DNA from: Bacteroidota bacterium
GTDB lineage: Bacteria > Bacteroidota > Bacteroidia > Bacteroidales > Paludibacteraceae
Assembly (NCBI GenBank): GCA_017860345.1
Contig: JAFNAV010000018.1
Span: 1-48,358, forward strand
Length of the DNA: 48,358 nt
Reading direction: 5' to 3'
The notes beneath the pieces are model-generated. The model was not told where the DNA came from. It saw nothing but the letters and a program-made list of their open reading frames with translations, and searched no databases. A program made the translations under genes and the position numbers. Shown here in pieces: positions 31,141-42,115 of the stretch; positions within the stretch are counted from its first letter, which is position 1; each line of letters opens with the position of its first letter.

Positions 31141-34100
31141 ATGATATTAACAAACAAAAAGTTTTCAGGAATAATTCACGATATAACCTACGTTCCGAAA
31201 TACGTTTTTATATTGTGTGTAATTCTATGCTATAGTTTTACGGCACATAGCCAAAGCATTAGTCTGCTTAGATTTAATAGCACAGTAAGCTATGCACCGG
31301 GGTCGGGAGTGTCTGTCACAATCAACCCCACCGGAGTTTTTGCGCTCAACAACGAATTTCGCTTAGAGCTCTCGGGGCCTGGAGGCGATTGGTCGACCCC
31401 TACAACATTAAGTACCCTAACTGAATTTTATGTACCTGCTATTAACGGAACTTTGCCAGGAGGCTTAGCTCCGGGTTCATATAAATTAAGGGTGGTTTCT
31501 ACCAACCCGGCAACTGTATCTGCCGAAACTGCTTCGTTTAATGTGATTAGTGGTAGCGGTGGCGCAACTCCAGCATTTAAATCAAGTTTAACAAACGGCG
31601 ATTACTTTAATTGTATAACCACCTGTACACCAGACAACAATATGTTTGGGTACTTAAAAGCCCCTGCCGAATCATCGCTTAACTTAGGAGCCGGGCTCAG
31701 AGCTAATACTATTTGCGATTATAATCCGGCTTACACTTATTCAGTTACTTTTTACAGCATTAGCAGTGGTACTACCCAAAACTTAACTATAGGTGGAGGT
31801 GTATTTTATCTGCCTACCTCAATTCCATTGGGAGCTTACGTTGTTGAAATATGTAGAACTAACGGAGGTATATCTTCATGCTTTAGCAATATATTTTTAA
31901 ATTGCGGTAATGGAACCGGCTTACCCAACCTTAGTGGTACTGATATATGCGTAGGTACCAATGCAGTTTTTGAAGTAACCGGTATCAGCCGAAATTATTA
32001 CGGATCAAAGTATCGCATTGATTTTGGCGATGGATACTCTGTAGAATACACGCATGCGCAACTCATGGCAAATCCAATTGTCTCGCATACATACGACCTT
32101 GTTTCATGCGAGGTATCCTCTACAGGCCAGTTTGTTGTTGATCTTAAATTATATAACAAGGGTATTTATAAAGACGTTGGCAATCCAAATTACTGCAACA
32201 CATACTATGAAAACGGACAAAGCGGCTCACAAAAGACCGTAGTTACCAGCAGGGCTCCTGTAGTAGATTTTACCTTGCAAAGTACGATACAATGCCAAAC
32301 TACCCCCATTGTGGCAACAAATACCACCACAACAGGAAAGTATGGCGTAAACTGTCAAACTGCTCTTACTTACGAATGGTATTACAAGAAGCCTTCTTCG
32401 CCTGATTTTATTTATGTCAACACTGATTTCCCATCTTACGCATCGTGGGTAGACTCAGACTTTAATCTGACCATTCCACCCAGTGCCATTGATGAAACAG
32501 GATGCTGGCAAATAAGATTAGATGCTTATAATAATGGTGGATGTATTGTAAAAGATACAGTAGTTAAAGATATAAAAATTGAAACTCCGGTAGTAGCATC
32601 GTATACACCATCGGCCACGCAGATATGTGCTGGCAACGTGATAACTTTTACCAACACATCCAGTGTGGTTGGTAAATCTTGTGAAGAGCCAAGCTATAGC
32701 TGGACTATTACTCCTGTAGGATTGCCTGCCACGGCCACTGGTTTTGCCATCGAAAGTGGTTATTCAACTACTTCGCAGAATTTAGCCGTAAAGTTCAATG
32801 AACCTGGCAAATATCGCGTTACTTTAACCATACTCAATACCTGTGGCTCCAATTCTTATTATCAGGACATCGACTGTTTGGGCAATCCCACAGTAAGTTT
32901 TCCGAATACCAGTGCTTCGGTTTGCGAAAACAACCCTGCCGGATATGTTGTTAACTTTGCTACAACCTACACCCCTGTTTTCAGTACAACACCGTTTGTT
33001 GCAACAGCTTATGAGTGGACAGTATCGGGCGCAGGAGTCACTACAGCCGACTATGAATTTGTAGGTGGAACCGATGCTACAAGTCAGTTTCCCCAGATAA
33101 AATTCAAAGCATTCAAAGCGTTTATTATTAAGGTAAAAGCTTTTGGCAATTGTAGCGCACCAGCCGAAGATACATTTACACTAACGGTAAAAGAAATTCC
33201 TGTTATAACCAATACAAACCTTACTCAGGAAATCTGCTCAGGAGAATCCTCTACTGCTATTGCACTAAACTCAAGCGTTGCCGGAACCACATATGCCTGG
33301 ACTGTAACAAAAACAAGCAATATAAGCGCGACAGTAGCTAATGGCAGTGGCAGTACCATTCCGGCCATTACCTTACAAAACACATCTGCTACCACCGGAA
33401 CTGTTACCTATACGGTAACACCTACCGCCAACGGATGTGTGGGTGCTGATAAACAATTTGTAATCACTGTATATGCTAAACCCCAGATTGCTAATATATC
33501 TCAAACTATTTGTAATGGGGATGTCTTTACAATAAGTCCGGCAAATACCGGCAGTAATATTGTTCCTACTGGTACTACCTATAGCTGGGCTGCTCCGGTA
33601 AGTGCTCCTGCTGGAGCTATAACGGGTGGTAGCGCTCAGTCAGGACAAACGAGTATAAGTCAGACTCTGACCAACAACACCAACGCCGTAGCTACACTCA
33701 CTTACACTGTGATTCCCAAATCGGGTACAGGAAGTGGCTGTGAGGGAAATCCTTTTACTGTTACAATTACTGTAAACCCCACACCGACCGTAAATAAACC
33801 CGCCGACCAAACACTATGCAACACACTTACAACCAATGCAATAACTTTTAGTGGGAATGTAAGTTCAGGAGTAACTTACAGTTGGGTAAACAACAACACA
33901 GCCATAGGATTGGCTGCGAGTGGCACAGGGGATATTGCAGCTTTTGCCGCGCAAAACTCAACCGACTTGCCTATCACTGCCCAAATAACGGTTACACCTT
34001 ATATCGGAACTTGTGCAGGTGCATCTCAAACGTTTCTCATTAACGTCAACCCAAGTCCTCTGATGGACGAGCAACCGCAATCAAGTACTGTTTGTGTGAA

Positions 34101-37100
34101 TGGTGTGGCCACTACGCTTAGTGTTTCATTCCTGAAAGGAACAGGAACACCAACTTATCAATGGTATCGGAATACCGCAAACAACACCACAAGTGGCACT
34201 GCTATTGCCGGTGAAAATTCAAGTAGTTTCAATCCGCCTACCAACACCATCAATACTACCTATTACTATTGCATAATATCGTTTGGCAATAGTGGTGGAT
34301 GCTCAAGCATTACCAGTAACGCAGCTGCCGTTACTGTAACACCACAACCTACAATCAGTGTAGATCCTCTCGGATATCAAAAAATATGTATCGGCGGAAA
34401 TATTCCTCCGCTTACAGTTGAATATTTAGGTGGAACAGGAACTCCTAAATATCAGTGGTATTCAAACACATCTAATGCCAATTCGGGGGGCTCGCCTATA
34501 GCCGGAGCCACTTCTAAGGATTTTACACCATCAACCACATTCAATACGGCTGGCTTTTATTATTACTATGTAGTAGTAGACCTTGACGGTAGTGGGTGCG
34601 ACCCCGTAGCAAGCAATGTTGCGCAAGTTGAAGTAATACCCGATCCGACTATTTCGACACAACCGCTTACTGAGCAAACCATTTGCCAAAACTCCGCAGC
34701 TACTGTGCTTACAGTAGTTCCTACCGGCGGCGTTGGAACATTCAGTTACCAGTGGTACCGAAACACGACTAACAGCAATGTAGGTGGAATCCTGATCACC
34801 GGAGAAAATGCCGGAGAAAACACCAACAGTTATACTCCGCCAACCAACAATGCTGTTACCACCTATTACTATTGCGAAATAACCCAAAGCGGTTTTGGCT
34901 GTGCTGTTAAGTCGGCCACTGCTAAGGTTAATGTGGTAGAAGGCCCCAAAGTAACCTTTCAACCTTTATCCAGTGTAGTTTGTAAAGATGGAGCGGCTAC
35001 CGAAATGAAGGTTGATTTTGAAAACGGAACAGGAACACCTTCGTACCAATGGTACTCAAACACTATCAACAACACAAGCACCGGAACTCCGATTCCGGGA
35101 GCCATATATGCTACATTCACCCCTGAAACTTCATCGGTGGGGACAAAGTATTATTATTGCGAGATTTCGCTTTCGGGTGGAGGCTGCTCTACCATAAAAT
35201 CAAACACAGCATCGGTAACGGTACACGACCAACCAGTCGTTTCCACTCAACCGCTATCTAATCAAAGGGTTTGCGTAGGTGCAGTTATACAACCGCTTAC
35301 TGTTGCTTATACCGGAGGAACAGGCACTCCCTCGTATCAATGGTATGTAAATACAGTCAATTCAACATCGGGAGGAACCCCTATTTTAACCAATGGCAGC
35401 TCACCAAGCTATACGCCGGATGTTTTTAATACTACAGGTCCTTTCTACTACTACGCTGTTATTACGCTTAATGGCACCGGATGTAATATAATTACAAGCA
35501 ACACGGCCGAAGTTATTGTTGTGGCAGATCCTACCATATCGGCGCAACCACTCAATGAACAAAAAATTTGTCAGAATTCGCCTGCAACCGCACTCGTCGT
35601 AGTACCCGCAGGTGGAGAAGGTACATTTAGTTACAGTTGGTATCGTAACTCCACGAACAGTGTTGTAGGTGGAACCGAGATAACAGGTGAAAATGCCGGC
35701 GAAAAAACAAATACCTACACACCTCCCACCGCCCTTGTGGGTGATACTTATTATTATTGTGTAATCACACAATCGGGATTAGGATGTAATACCACATCGG
35801 CACTGGCTAAAGTTACAGTTACCCAGGGACCCGCTTTTACCAAACAGCCTGCATCAAGTTCAGTTTGCGTTTTTGGTACTCCCACACAACTTGAAGTGGC
35901 ATACACCAATGGTGTTGGTACTCCGTCGTACAAGTGGTTCAGTAATATTACGCCCACCAACTATGGAGGCACTGAGATAGCCGGCGCTACACTTGCTACT
36001 TACAATCCGCCTTCCAATGTTACCGGAACGTTCTATTACTATTGCGAAATTACGCTTAACGGCGGTGGCTGTTCAACAATAAGTTCAAATGTAGCTACAG
36101 TGGTGATAACCCCACTACCAGCCATCGACAAACAACCATTAGCTACTCAGAATGTTTGTGTGGGCGCTACTATCGAGCCTCTTGTAATAGAAAATAGTGG
36201 CGGTACAGGAACTGTTACTTATCAATGGTACCAAAACTCAACTAATTCGTACACTGGTGGGATTCCAATTCCGGGAACTAATTCAGCCAGTTACACACCA
36301 CCTCCGTTCAATAGTGCTGGTAGCTACTACTATTATGTAACCGTAGGTGTAAGCGGCAATGCCTGTGGAGATGCTTCAAGCCATATAGCCGAAGTAGTTG
36401 TGGTTCCAGACCCTGTTGTTGACTCGCAACCACTCAGTCTGCAAGAGGTATGTCAGTATACTACGCCTACCACGCTTTCAGTAACTGTTTCGGGTGGCGT
36501 GGGTGCATATCAGTACCAATGGTACAGAAACACGGTTAACTCCAATGTAGGCGGCACTCCTATTGCTGGTGCTACCGGAAAAGACTATCAAGCGCCAACA
36601 GATGTATTAGGAACTTTATACTATTATTGTGAAATAAAGCAAACAGGCTTAGGTTGTGCTATCACTTCATCTGTATCAAGAGTTAATGTAGTTCAGGGAC
36701 CTACTATCACCAAACAACCTAATTCAAGTTCAGTATGTATCAATGGAACTGCTACCAAACTGGAGATTGCATATACCAACGGTACCGGAACAGCCACTTA
36801 CCAATGGTATAATAATACCGTTAATTCAAATACAGGTGGTATTGCTATAGCCGGAGCTACAGCAGCCACTTTCGACCCACCTACAAACGCCGAAGGCACT
36901 ATTTATTATTACTGTGTAATAACGCTTTCGGGCGGAGGTTGTACCGAAGTTATATCTAACACGGCCTCGGTAGTGGTTAATCCGCAACCGGTTATCAGTG
37001 CTCAGCCTTTAGCTACACAAAGTATTTGTTTAGGTGGCTCTGTCGATTTGGAAGTTCAGTATGCTGGTGGTACCGGAACTGCAACCTATCAGTGGTACGC

Positions 37101-40100
37101 TAACTCTGTAAACCTGAATTCGGGAGGTACTCCTATAACCGGAGCTACATCTGCCACCTATAAAACCAATGTTCTCAACACTTTAGGCAACTATTACTAT
37201 TATGTAATTGTAAGTCTCAACGGCGCTGGTTGTAACTCAATGATAAGTCAGGCTGCCGAAGTTATAGTGGTACCCGATCCGGTTATTACCACACAGCCCA
37301 TCGTTGATCAAACCGTTTGTCAGAACACCGTGCCCTCGGCACTCACCGTAGCTGCCTCAGGCGGTGTCGAAACCCATAAATACCAATGGTATAGCAATAT
37401 ATCAAATACCACAATAGGCGGAACTGCAATTACAGGTGCTACAAATGATATTTATTTGCCCTCTACAGCCACTGTTGGCACGATGTATTATTACTGTATT
37501 GTTTCATCGGGTACAGGTTGTTCAGTTATAAGTAATACGAGTAAGGTTGTTGTCAATAAAGCTCCTGCCATAACTCAGCAACCAATATCGGCTACCTATT
37601 GTAAAGACGAAACACCTACCATGCTAACTGCTGCCTACGAAAATGGTGTAGGAACAGCAACTTATCAATGGTATATCAATGTTATTAATACAAACTCTGG
37701 CGGTGTGGCTATCAGCGGAGCTACATCAAATACTTACACGCCATCAACTGCTGCTGCCGGAACAAATTATTATTATTGTGTCATATCAATTTCTTCGGGT
37801 GGATGTAACAGCCTTACTACCGATGTAGCCGAAATAATTGTAAACCAGTATCCGGTCATATCCGACTACGCCATCACCACAGGTAGCGGTGTTCCATTTG
37901 TGCTTACACCGGTGAGCAACGGAACAGATATTGTTCCGGCAAACACAACGTACAGGTGGTCGAACCCTGTAGTAAGTCCTGCGGGTTCTGTATCGGGTGC
38001 TTCGGCTCAAAATACACCTGTAAGTTCGTTAAGTCAAACACTGGTGAATAATACCAAGGCTATTGCTACTGTCACTTACACAGTAACTCCAACGTCCAAT
38101 TCATGTCCGGGACATACGTTTAAAGTTGTAGTAACGGTTAATCCTCCTATCAACTCCAAAACTACCGTTAGCAATATCAGTTGTTTCGGAGCTAATGATG
38201 GTGCCATCTCCATCGTCATCGAAGGAGGTAATCCTCCTTACACCATTGAGTGGACAGGACCGGATGGATATACAGCTACCTCATCATCCATTACAAATTT
38301 ACATCCGGGCACTTACAACCTGAAAGTTACTGACAACGGAGGATTGCCTTTCAACAGTGTTTTCACTATACTGGAGCCTACAGAATTTAAGGTTATTACC
38401 GACGAAGAAACAGACATTAGCTGTAACGGAGCCAAAGATGGTCGTATAAGCATTACTGCCAGTGGTGGCAATGGAAACTATACGTACAGCTGGACAAAAG
38501 ATGGTGCTCCATTTGCTACAGAGGCCGACATCGACAATCTGGCACCGGGGATTTATGAAGTAACCGTTGATGACAATAACCTTTGTGGACCTATTGTTAT
38601 TACCTACAATATTACCGAACCCGATGCCCTGAAGATTACAAGAGACTGGCTGGTTGACAATGTTTGTGCCGGCGACAACGCCGGTAGCATTTCGGTAAAC
38701 GTTAGCGGTGGTACTAAAGTAGATGTTGGTGGAGGCGTGATGGACTATCTGTACCATTGGGTTGGCCCTAACGGCTTTACATCTAATCTAAAAGATATTC
38801 AGCATCTTTATTCAGGTGTGTATACCTTGTCGGTAACCGACAAATCGGGCTGTAGTACTCAGTTTACCGAAACGGTGGCTGAACCATTGCCCATATCAGT
38901 GGCTGTTACTACCACGCCTATTACCTGCTACGGTTATGACGATGCCTCCATCACGCTCAATGTTACCGGAGGTGTAGCTCCGTATACTGCCGAATGGGAT
39001 AATATGGCTTCAGGACTTTATCAGGCTGGTTTATCGGCAAAAGATTATACCATTACTATTAAAGATGCTAACAATTGTACTAAAACAGTTGTAGTGAATA
39101 TACCCGAAGCGGCTATTTTCCGTATCAACCCGGTAGTAAAACAAATTAGCTGCCACGGCGAAAAAAATGGTAGCATCAAACTGAATATTGAAGGCGGACA
39201 AGGTAAAGTAACACTCGAATGGGACGATGACCCTACCGCCGGTAACGAACGAAACAACATTGGCCCGGGAACATACACCGTACGTATTAAAGACGAAAAA
39301 CCTTGTTATATAACCCGACAGTTTATTATTCTGGAACCTCAGCAACTTGCGGTCTCGGGTAACGTAACTGATGCGCTGGCTTGCGATAACCCGAACAGTG
39401 GTGCTATCGATCTGGAAATAACCGGCGGTACCCTGCCGTATAAAATCTTATGGTCGAACGGCGCAACTACCGAAGATCTTTCAGGAATACCATCGGGCAA
39501 TTACTTTGTAGAAGTGACCGACTCTATGGGTTGTAGGCAAATGAGATCGTTCGTAGTTACCCGCCAAATGCCTATTGAAATAAATGTAACCAAACAATAT
39601 AAGTTTGATTGCTCTAATCAAAGATTTGTAGAAGAATGTACAGCTCAGGTTACCGGGGGAATTCCTCCATATCAGCTTGTATGGTCCGAAGGTGTAATAT
39701 CCGGCGCTAACAATGAAATAATGCAAAGTACCCAAAGCTCAACGGTGATACTCACTGTAACTGACGCGCTTGGCTGCACCAAGTCGTACTCATTCAACAC
39801 CAACGTGCCTCATGTGGGAATCAGTGTTAGTACACTGGATTGCAACCAGCATATCTATCAGTTCAGATTAGATTTTCCGGATGTTTTATTCTCCAACGTT
39901 TCGTATCAGTGGAACCTGGGCGATGGAGGCACTTCGAACATACGCAACCCGCAGCATACTTACATGAAACCGGGCAATTACGATGTATCGGTAATCATGA
40001 GTAGTAACGAATGTAACACCACCTTTAATTACAGGCTTTATGTTGATTCGATACCTGAGCTTAAATTAGATAAACCGGCCAAGCTTTGTAAAAACGATTC

Positions 40101-40743
40101 GGTTACGCTCTTTGTAACCGGTGCCGACCGCTATATCTGGAGTAATGGCTCCACAGCCGACAGCATTACCATCAAAGAGCCTGGAAACTACTCCGTTACA
40201 GGTATTACACGCTACGGTTGTACTGCTAACTATGATTTTACGGTAACCTATCACGACTATTACAACTATTCGATACTTACCGACCGCGACATTGTTTCGG
40301 CCGACCATTCCACTATCAATTTCTGGTCGCAGGATATTCCTTTGACCCGTTATTACTGGACTTATGGCGATGCAAGCACCGGATTTGGAAATCATGTTTT
40401 CCATAATTATGTAGTAGAGCAGGCTGGTTTTGTTGATGTTCAGCTCAGGGCAATCAACCCTGGTGGTTGCGAAGAAATAGCCACAAAACGTATCTGGATG
40501 ACTATCGAAAGTATTCCTAACACTTTCACTCCTAACGGCGATGGCACGAATGATGTTTTTCTCAAAGGATGGAATCTTCAGGTTTTCAATGCCAACGGAG
40601 TTATGTTGTACGATGGCACCGGCGGATGGGATGGCACTTACAAAGGTACTCCTGTAGCAAGTGACACTTACTACTATGTTATCAGACTATTTAACGCCAA
40701 CACCACAACAAGCAAAGCCGGATACGTAACTATTGTTAGATGA
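31141..40743 (+). CDS. giant T9SS-secreted adhesin-like protein (PKD, Ig-like, SprB repeats, CHU_C end)
   Basis: 3200 residues. Signal peptide with a hydrophobic core at about 20-36 ending 'FTAHSQ'. Residues about 40-975: beta-rich PKD-like domains ('YRIDFGDGYSVEYTH'). Residues about 975-2240: thirteen Ig-like domains of 85-100 residues, each with a Y-x-W-Y/F core (YQWY in most). Residues about 2335-2895: seven SprB-type repeats (pattern 'ISCxGxxDGxIxxxxxGGxPPYxxxW ... LxPGxYxxxVTD'). Then two PKD-like domains, and from about 3124 the gliding-associated C-terminal domain 'IPNTFTPNGDGTNDVF ... GWDGTYKGTPVASDTYYYVI', the type B sorting signal of the type IX system. It should be exported and anchored at the surface, acting as adhesin or gliding/biofilm protein. 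The next gene, a PorP/SprF protein, overlaps it by four bases. Confidence 0.92.
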   Translation: MILTNKKFSGIIHDITYVPKYVFILCVILCYSFTAHSQSISLLRFNSTVSYAPGSGVSVTINPTGVFALNNEFRLELSGPGGDWSTPTTLSTLTEFYVPAINGTLPGGLAPGSYKLRVVSTNPATVSAETASFNVISGSGGATPAFKSSLTNGDYFNCITTCTPDNNMFGYLKAPAESSLNLGAGLRANTICDYNPAYTYSVTFYSISSGTTQNLTIGGGVFYLPTSIPLGAYVVEICRTNGGISSCFSNIFLNCGNGTGLPNLSGTDICVGTNAVFEVTGISRNYYGSKYRIDFGDGYSVEYTHAQLMANPIVSHTYDLVSCEVSSTGQFVVDLKLYNKGIYKDVGNPNYCNTYYENGQSGSQKTVVTSRAPVVDFTLQSTIQCQTTPIVATNTTTTGKYGVNCQTALTYEWYYKKPSSPDFIYVNTDFPSYASWVDSDFNLTIPPSAIDETGCWQIRLDAYNNGGCIVKDTVVKDIKIETPVVASYTPSATQICAGNVITFTNTSSVVGKSCEEPSYSWTITPVGLPATATGFAIESGYSTTSQNLAVKFNEPGKYRVTLTILNTCGSNSYYQDIDCLGNPTVSFPNTSASVCENNPAGYVVNFATTYTPVFSTTPFVATAYEWTVSGAGVTTADYEFVGGTDATSQFPQIKFKAFKAFIIKVKAFGNCSAPAEDTFTLTVKEIPVITNTNLTQEICSGESSTAIALNSSVAGTTYAWTVTKTSNISATVANGSGSTIPAITLQNTSATTGTVTYTVTPTANGCVGADKQFVITVYAKPQIANISQTICNGDVFTISPANTGSNIVPTGTTYSWAAPVSAPAGAITGGSAQSGQTSISQTLTNNTNAVATLTYTVIPKSGTGSGCEGNPFTVTITVNPTPTVNKPADQTLCNTLTTNAITFSGNVSSGVTYSWVNNNTAIGLAASGTGDIAAFAAQNSTDLPITAQITVTPYIGTCAGASQTFLINVNPSPLMDEQPQSSTVCVNGVATTLSVSFLKGTGTPTYQWYRNTANNTTSGTAIAGENSSSFNPPTNTINTTYYYCIISFGNSGGCSSITSNAAAVTVTPQPTISVDPLGYQKICIGGNIPPLTVEYLGGTGTPKYQWYSNTSNANSGGSPIAGATSKDFTPSTTFNTAGFYYYYVVVDLDGSGCDPVASNVAQVEVIPDPTISTQPLTEQTICQNSAATVLTVVPTGGVGTFSYQWYRNTTNSNVGGILITGENAGENTNSYTPPTNNAVTTYYYCEITQSGFGCAVKSATAKVNVVEGPKVTFQPLSSVVCKDGAATEMKVDFENGTGTPSYQWYSNTINNTSTGTPIPGAIYATFTPETSSVGTKYYYCEISLSGGGCSTIKSNTASVTVHDQPVVSTQPLSNQRVCVGAVIQPLTVAYTGGTGTPSYQWYVNTVNSTSGGTPILTNGSSPSYTPDVFNTTGPFYYYAVITLNGTGCNIITSNTAEVIVVADPTISAQPLNEQKICQNSPATALVVVPAGGEGTFSYSWYRNSTNSVVGGTEITGENAGEKTNTYTPPTALVGDTYYYCVITQSGLGCNTTSALAKVTVTQGPAFTKQPASSSVCVFGTPTQLEVAYTNGVGTPSYKWFSNITPTNYGGTEIAGATLATYNPPSNVTGTFYYYCEITLNGGGCSTISSNVATVVITPLPAIDKQPLATQNVCVGATIEPLVIENSGGTGTVTYQWYQNSTNSYTGGIPIPGTNSASYTPPPFNSAGSYYYYVTVGVSGNACGDASSHIAEVVVVPDPVVDSQPLSLQEVCQYTTPTTLSVTVSGGVGAYQYQWYRNTVNSNVGGTPIAGATGKDYQAPTDVLGTLYYYCEIKQTGLGCAITSSVSRVNVVQGPTITKQPNSSSVCINGTATKLEIAYTNGTGTATYQWYNNTVNSNTGGIAIAGATAATFDPPTNAEGTIYYYCVITLSGGGCTEVISNTASVVVNPQPVISAQPLATQSICLGGSVDLEVQYAGGTGTATYQWYANSVNLNSGGTPITGATSATYKTNVLNTLGNYYYYVIVSLNGAGCNSMISQAAEVIVVPDPVITTQPIVDQTVCQNTVPSALTVAASGGVETHKYQWYSNISNTTIGGTAITGATNDIYLPSTATVGTMYYYCIVSSGTGCSVISNTSKVVVNKAPAITQQPISATYCKDETPTMLTAAYENGVGTATYQWYINVINTNSGGVAISGATSNTYTPSTAAAGTNYYYCVISISSGGCNSLTTDVAEIIVNQYPVISDYAITTGSGVPFVLTPVSNGTDIVPANTTYRWSNPVVSPAGSVSGASAQNTPVSSLSQTLVNNTKAIATVTYTVTPTSNSCPGHTFKVVVTVNPPINSKTTVSNISCFGANDGAISIVIEGGNPPYTIEWTGPDGYTATSSSITNLHPGTYNLKVTDNGGLPFNSVFTILEPTEFKVITDEETDISCNGAKDGRISITASGGNGNYTYSWTKDGAPFATEADIDNLAPGIYEVTVDDNNLCGPIVITYNITEPDALKITRDWLVDNVCAGDNAGSISVNVSGGTKVDVGGGVMDYLYHWVGPNGFTSNLKDIQHLYSGVYTLSVTDKSGCSTQFTETVAEPLPISVAVTTTPITCYGYDDASITLNVTGGVAPYTAEWDNMASGLYQAGLSAKDYTITIKDANNCTKTVVVNIPEAAIFRINPVVKQISCHGEKNGSIKLNIEGGQGKVTLEWDDDPTAGNERNNIGPGTYTVRIKDEKPCYITRQFIILEPQQLAVSGNVTDALACDNPNSGAIDLEITGGTLPYKILWSNGATTEDLSGIPSGNYFVEVTDSMGCRQMRSFVVTRQMPIEINVTKQYKFDCSNQRFVEECTAQVTGGIPPYQLVWSEGVISGANNEIMQSTQSSTVILTVTDALGCTKSYSFNTNVPHVGISVSTLDCNQHIYQFRLDFPDVLFSNVSYQWNLGDGGTSNIRNPQHTYMKPGNYDVSVIMSSNECNTTFNYRLYVDSIPELKLDKPAKLCKNDSVTLFVTGADRYIWSNGSTADSITIKEPGNYSVTGITRYGCTANYDFTVTYHDYYNYSILTDRDIVSADHSTINFWSQDIPLTRYYWTYGDASTGFGNHVFHNYVVEQAGFVDVQLRAINPGGCEEIATKRIWMTIESIPNTFTPNGDGTNDVFLKGWNLQVFNANGVMLYDGTGGWDGTYKGTPVASDTYYYVIRLFNANTTTSKAGYVTIVR
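34060..37850 (+). repeat. coding higher-order repeat: Ig-like trimers in the giant protein
   Basis: Thirteen Ig-like domains alternate in the strict order alpha-beta-gamma, four times, plus a final alpha. Alpha domains have 'YYYC' and usually 'GGGC'; beta domains have 'YYYY' instead of 'YYYC' and mostly end 'AEVxVVPDP'-like; gamma domains have a 'C-Q-N/Y' start and mostly a 'GxGC' after 'Q'. Alpha Y-x-W-Y/F codons start at 34156, 35044, 35929, 36799 and 37663, giving spacings of 888, 885, 870 and 864 bases, all multiples of three. Confidence 0.85.
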
Positions 40744-41654
40744 TAATGAAACGAATATATAAAATCATATTTATATTAACTCTGACTTGTTTTACCCTGC
40801 ACGGGCAGTCGTACACGCGGCTAAACAATTTTTGGGACAACCTGTACAGTATCAATCCTGCATCGATAAACGATGCCTACCTTGGAACATTAACCGCTGC
40901 TACCAAACAGCAATGGGTAAAGTTTCCGGGAGCGCCACAGTTTTATCAGCTCACCGGTACTGTATATTTCGACGACTATTACACGCAGCTCGGCGTGAAA
41001 GTAATGACCGAGAAAAAGGGATATACCACGCAACTCGATGCTTCGTTGTCGTACACCTATGCCTTGTTACTCAACAATGAATGGATGATGAACATGGGAA
41101 TAAGTCTTGGCTTTCAGAATTTGTCGTATGATGTTTCGCAAATTACATTTGATGACCCCGAAGAATATGATTTTTATTCAAGACTACTTAAAAGAAACCG
41201 AATGAACTCTGATTTAGGTCTTGAATTCAACTACTATGGTTACAAGTTCGGACTGGCTTCGCACAACCTGATTTCGCTATTCAATAAAGACGACGATTTG
41301 TACCCCAACACGAACATCCTTTATGGGGTATACCGCCAGCAAAACTCCGACTATATAAGCCTCGGACTTGGCGCCAGTGTTTTCCAGTACGGTAATATAG
41401 TACAGGGCGAGTTTAATATTAACGCCTATCTGAAAAAAACAATGGCATCGGATAAAATGCAAATAGGTTTTATTTACCGCACATGGAAAGAAGTTGGGCT
41501 GATTTTTGGTGTTGACTGGGATAAATTCAAAATAACCTACAGTGCTGATTTCAATGTGGGTAGCATGGTGCGTCACTCCTACGGAACGCATGAAATTATG
41601 CTTACCTACAACTTTAACAGAGCCTACCGTTGTATCAACTGCGGATGGTATTAA
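40740..41654 (+). CDS. PorP/SprF family outer-membrane protein of type IX secretion
   Basis: 304 residues from the ATG that overlaps the stop of the giant gene (ATGA); an ATG six bases later is equally good. Signal peptide ends 'CFTLHGQ'. The rest is a beta-barrel-like protein with the family pattern: 'NNFWDNLYSINPASIND' near the mature N-terminus, 'QWVKFPGAPQFYQLTGTVYF', 'DASLSYTYALLLNNEWMMNMGISLGFQNLSYD', and a C-terminal 'GTHEIMLTYNFN'. In Flavobacterium SprF is needed for export of the SprB adhesin, and PorP-like proteins are paired with their type B cargo. The overlap implies translational coupling, so this protein is probably the dedicated partner of the giant cargo. Confidence 0.9.
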   Translation: MIMKRIYKIIFILTLTCFTLHGQSYTRLNNFWDNLYSINPASINDAYLGTLTAATKQQWVKFPGAPQFYQLTGTVYFDDYYTQLGVKVMTEKKGYTTQLDASLSYTYALLLNNEWMMNMGISLGFQNLSYDVSQITFDDPEEYDFYSRLLKRNRMNSDLGLEFNYYGYKFGLASHNLISLFNKDDDLYPNTNILYGVYRQQNSDYISLGLGASVFQYGNIVQGEFNINAYLKKTMASDKMQIGFIYRTWKEVGLIFGVDWDKFKITYSADFNVGSMVRHSYGTHEIMLTYNFNRAYRCINCGWY

Positions 41655-42115
41655 TTTTTATGAATAAAAAAAATGAAAAGCCGGATAACGAATTATGAAT
41701 TTCGTTCCGGCAAATCTCTCTTTACCTGCTCATAGATATTGAGAATTTCAGCAGTTCCATTCAATCTCAAATCCCTAATCACATCGGTTTATATTACCAT
41801 CCGCACCCTTCAGTAAGCACGCTTTGCAGTGATTCTGATTTTTCTAAGCCTAAACACAATCTGTTTTTTTTGAAATTACGGCTTCAATACTTTCACTCTT
41901 CAATTTTCACTCTTCAAACACTTCCAACATAAGTCGATATGTGTTCCTAATTTGAAATAATCTTAAATTTCAAATAATATCAAAAAAAAAGCACCTGCAG
42001 CTAAACATCTTCCTGCAAATTCTTGTTAATCTTTACAGTTAAACAATTATTCACCTTAAAGAAGAAAATTTACAGTTCTAACTAAGCCGTATTTTTTACT
42101 TTAAAAAAAATTTAT
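41655..42115. other. intergenic region before sucC
   Basis: 461 bases, no gene. It contains an imperfect hairpin GCCGG-AT-AACGAA / TTCGTT-CCGGC (41680-41711) soon after the PorP/SprF stop, preceded by an A run, which could end transcripts. The part before sucC is AT-rich; I see no exact TAnnTTTG box close to the start. Confidence 0.4.

Noticed and set aside
34531..40404. Several minus-strand frames of 70-150 codons inside the giant gene
   Set aside because: They are antisense shadows of the repetitive plus-strand coding sequence, whose domain structure is continuous and unmistakable.
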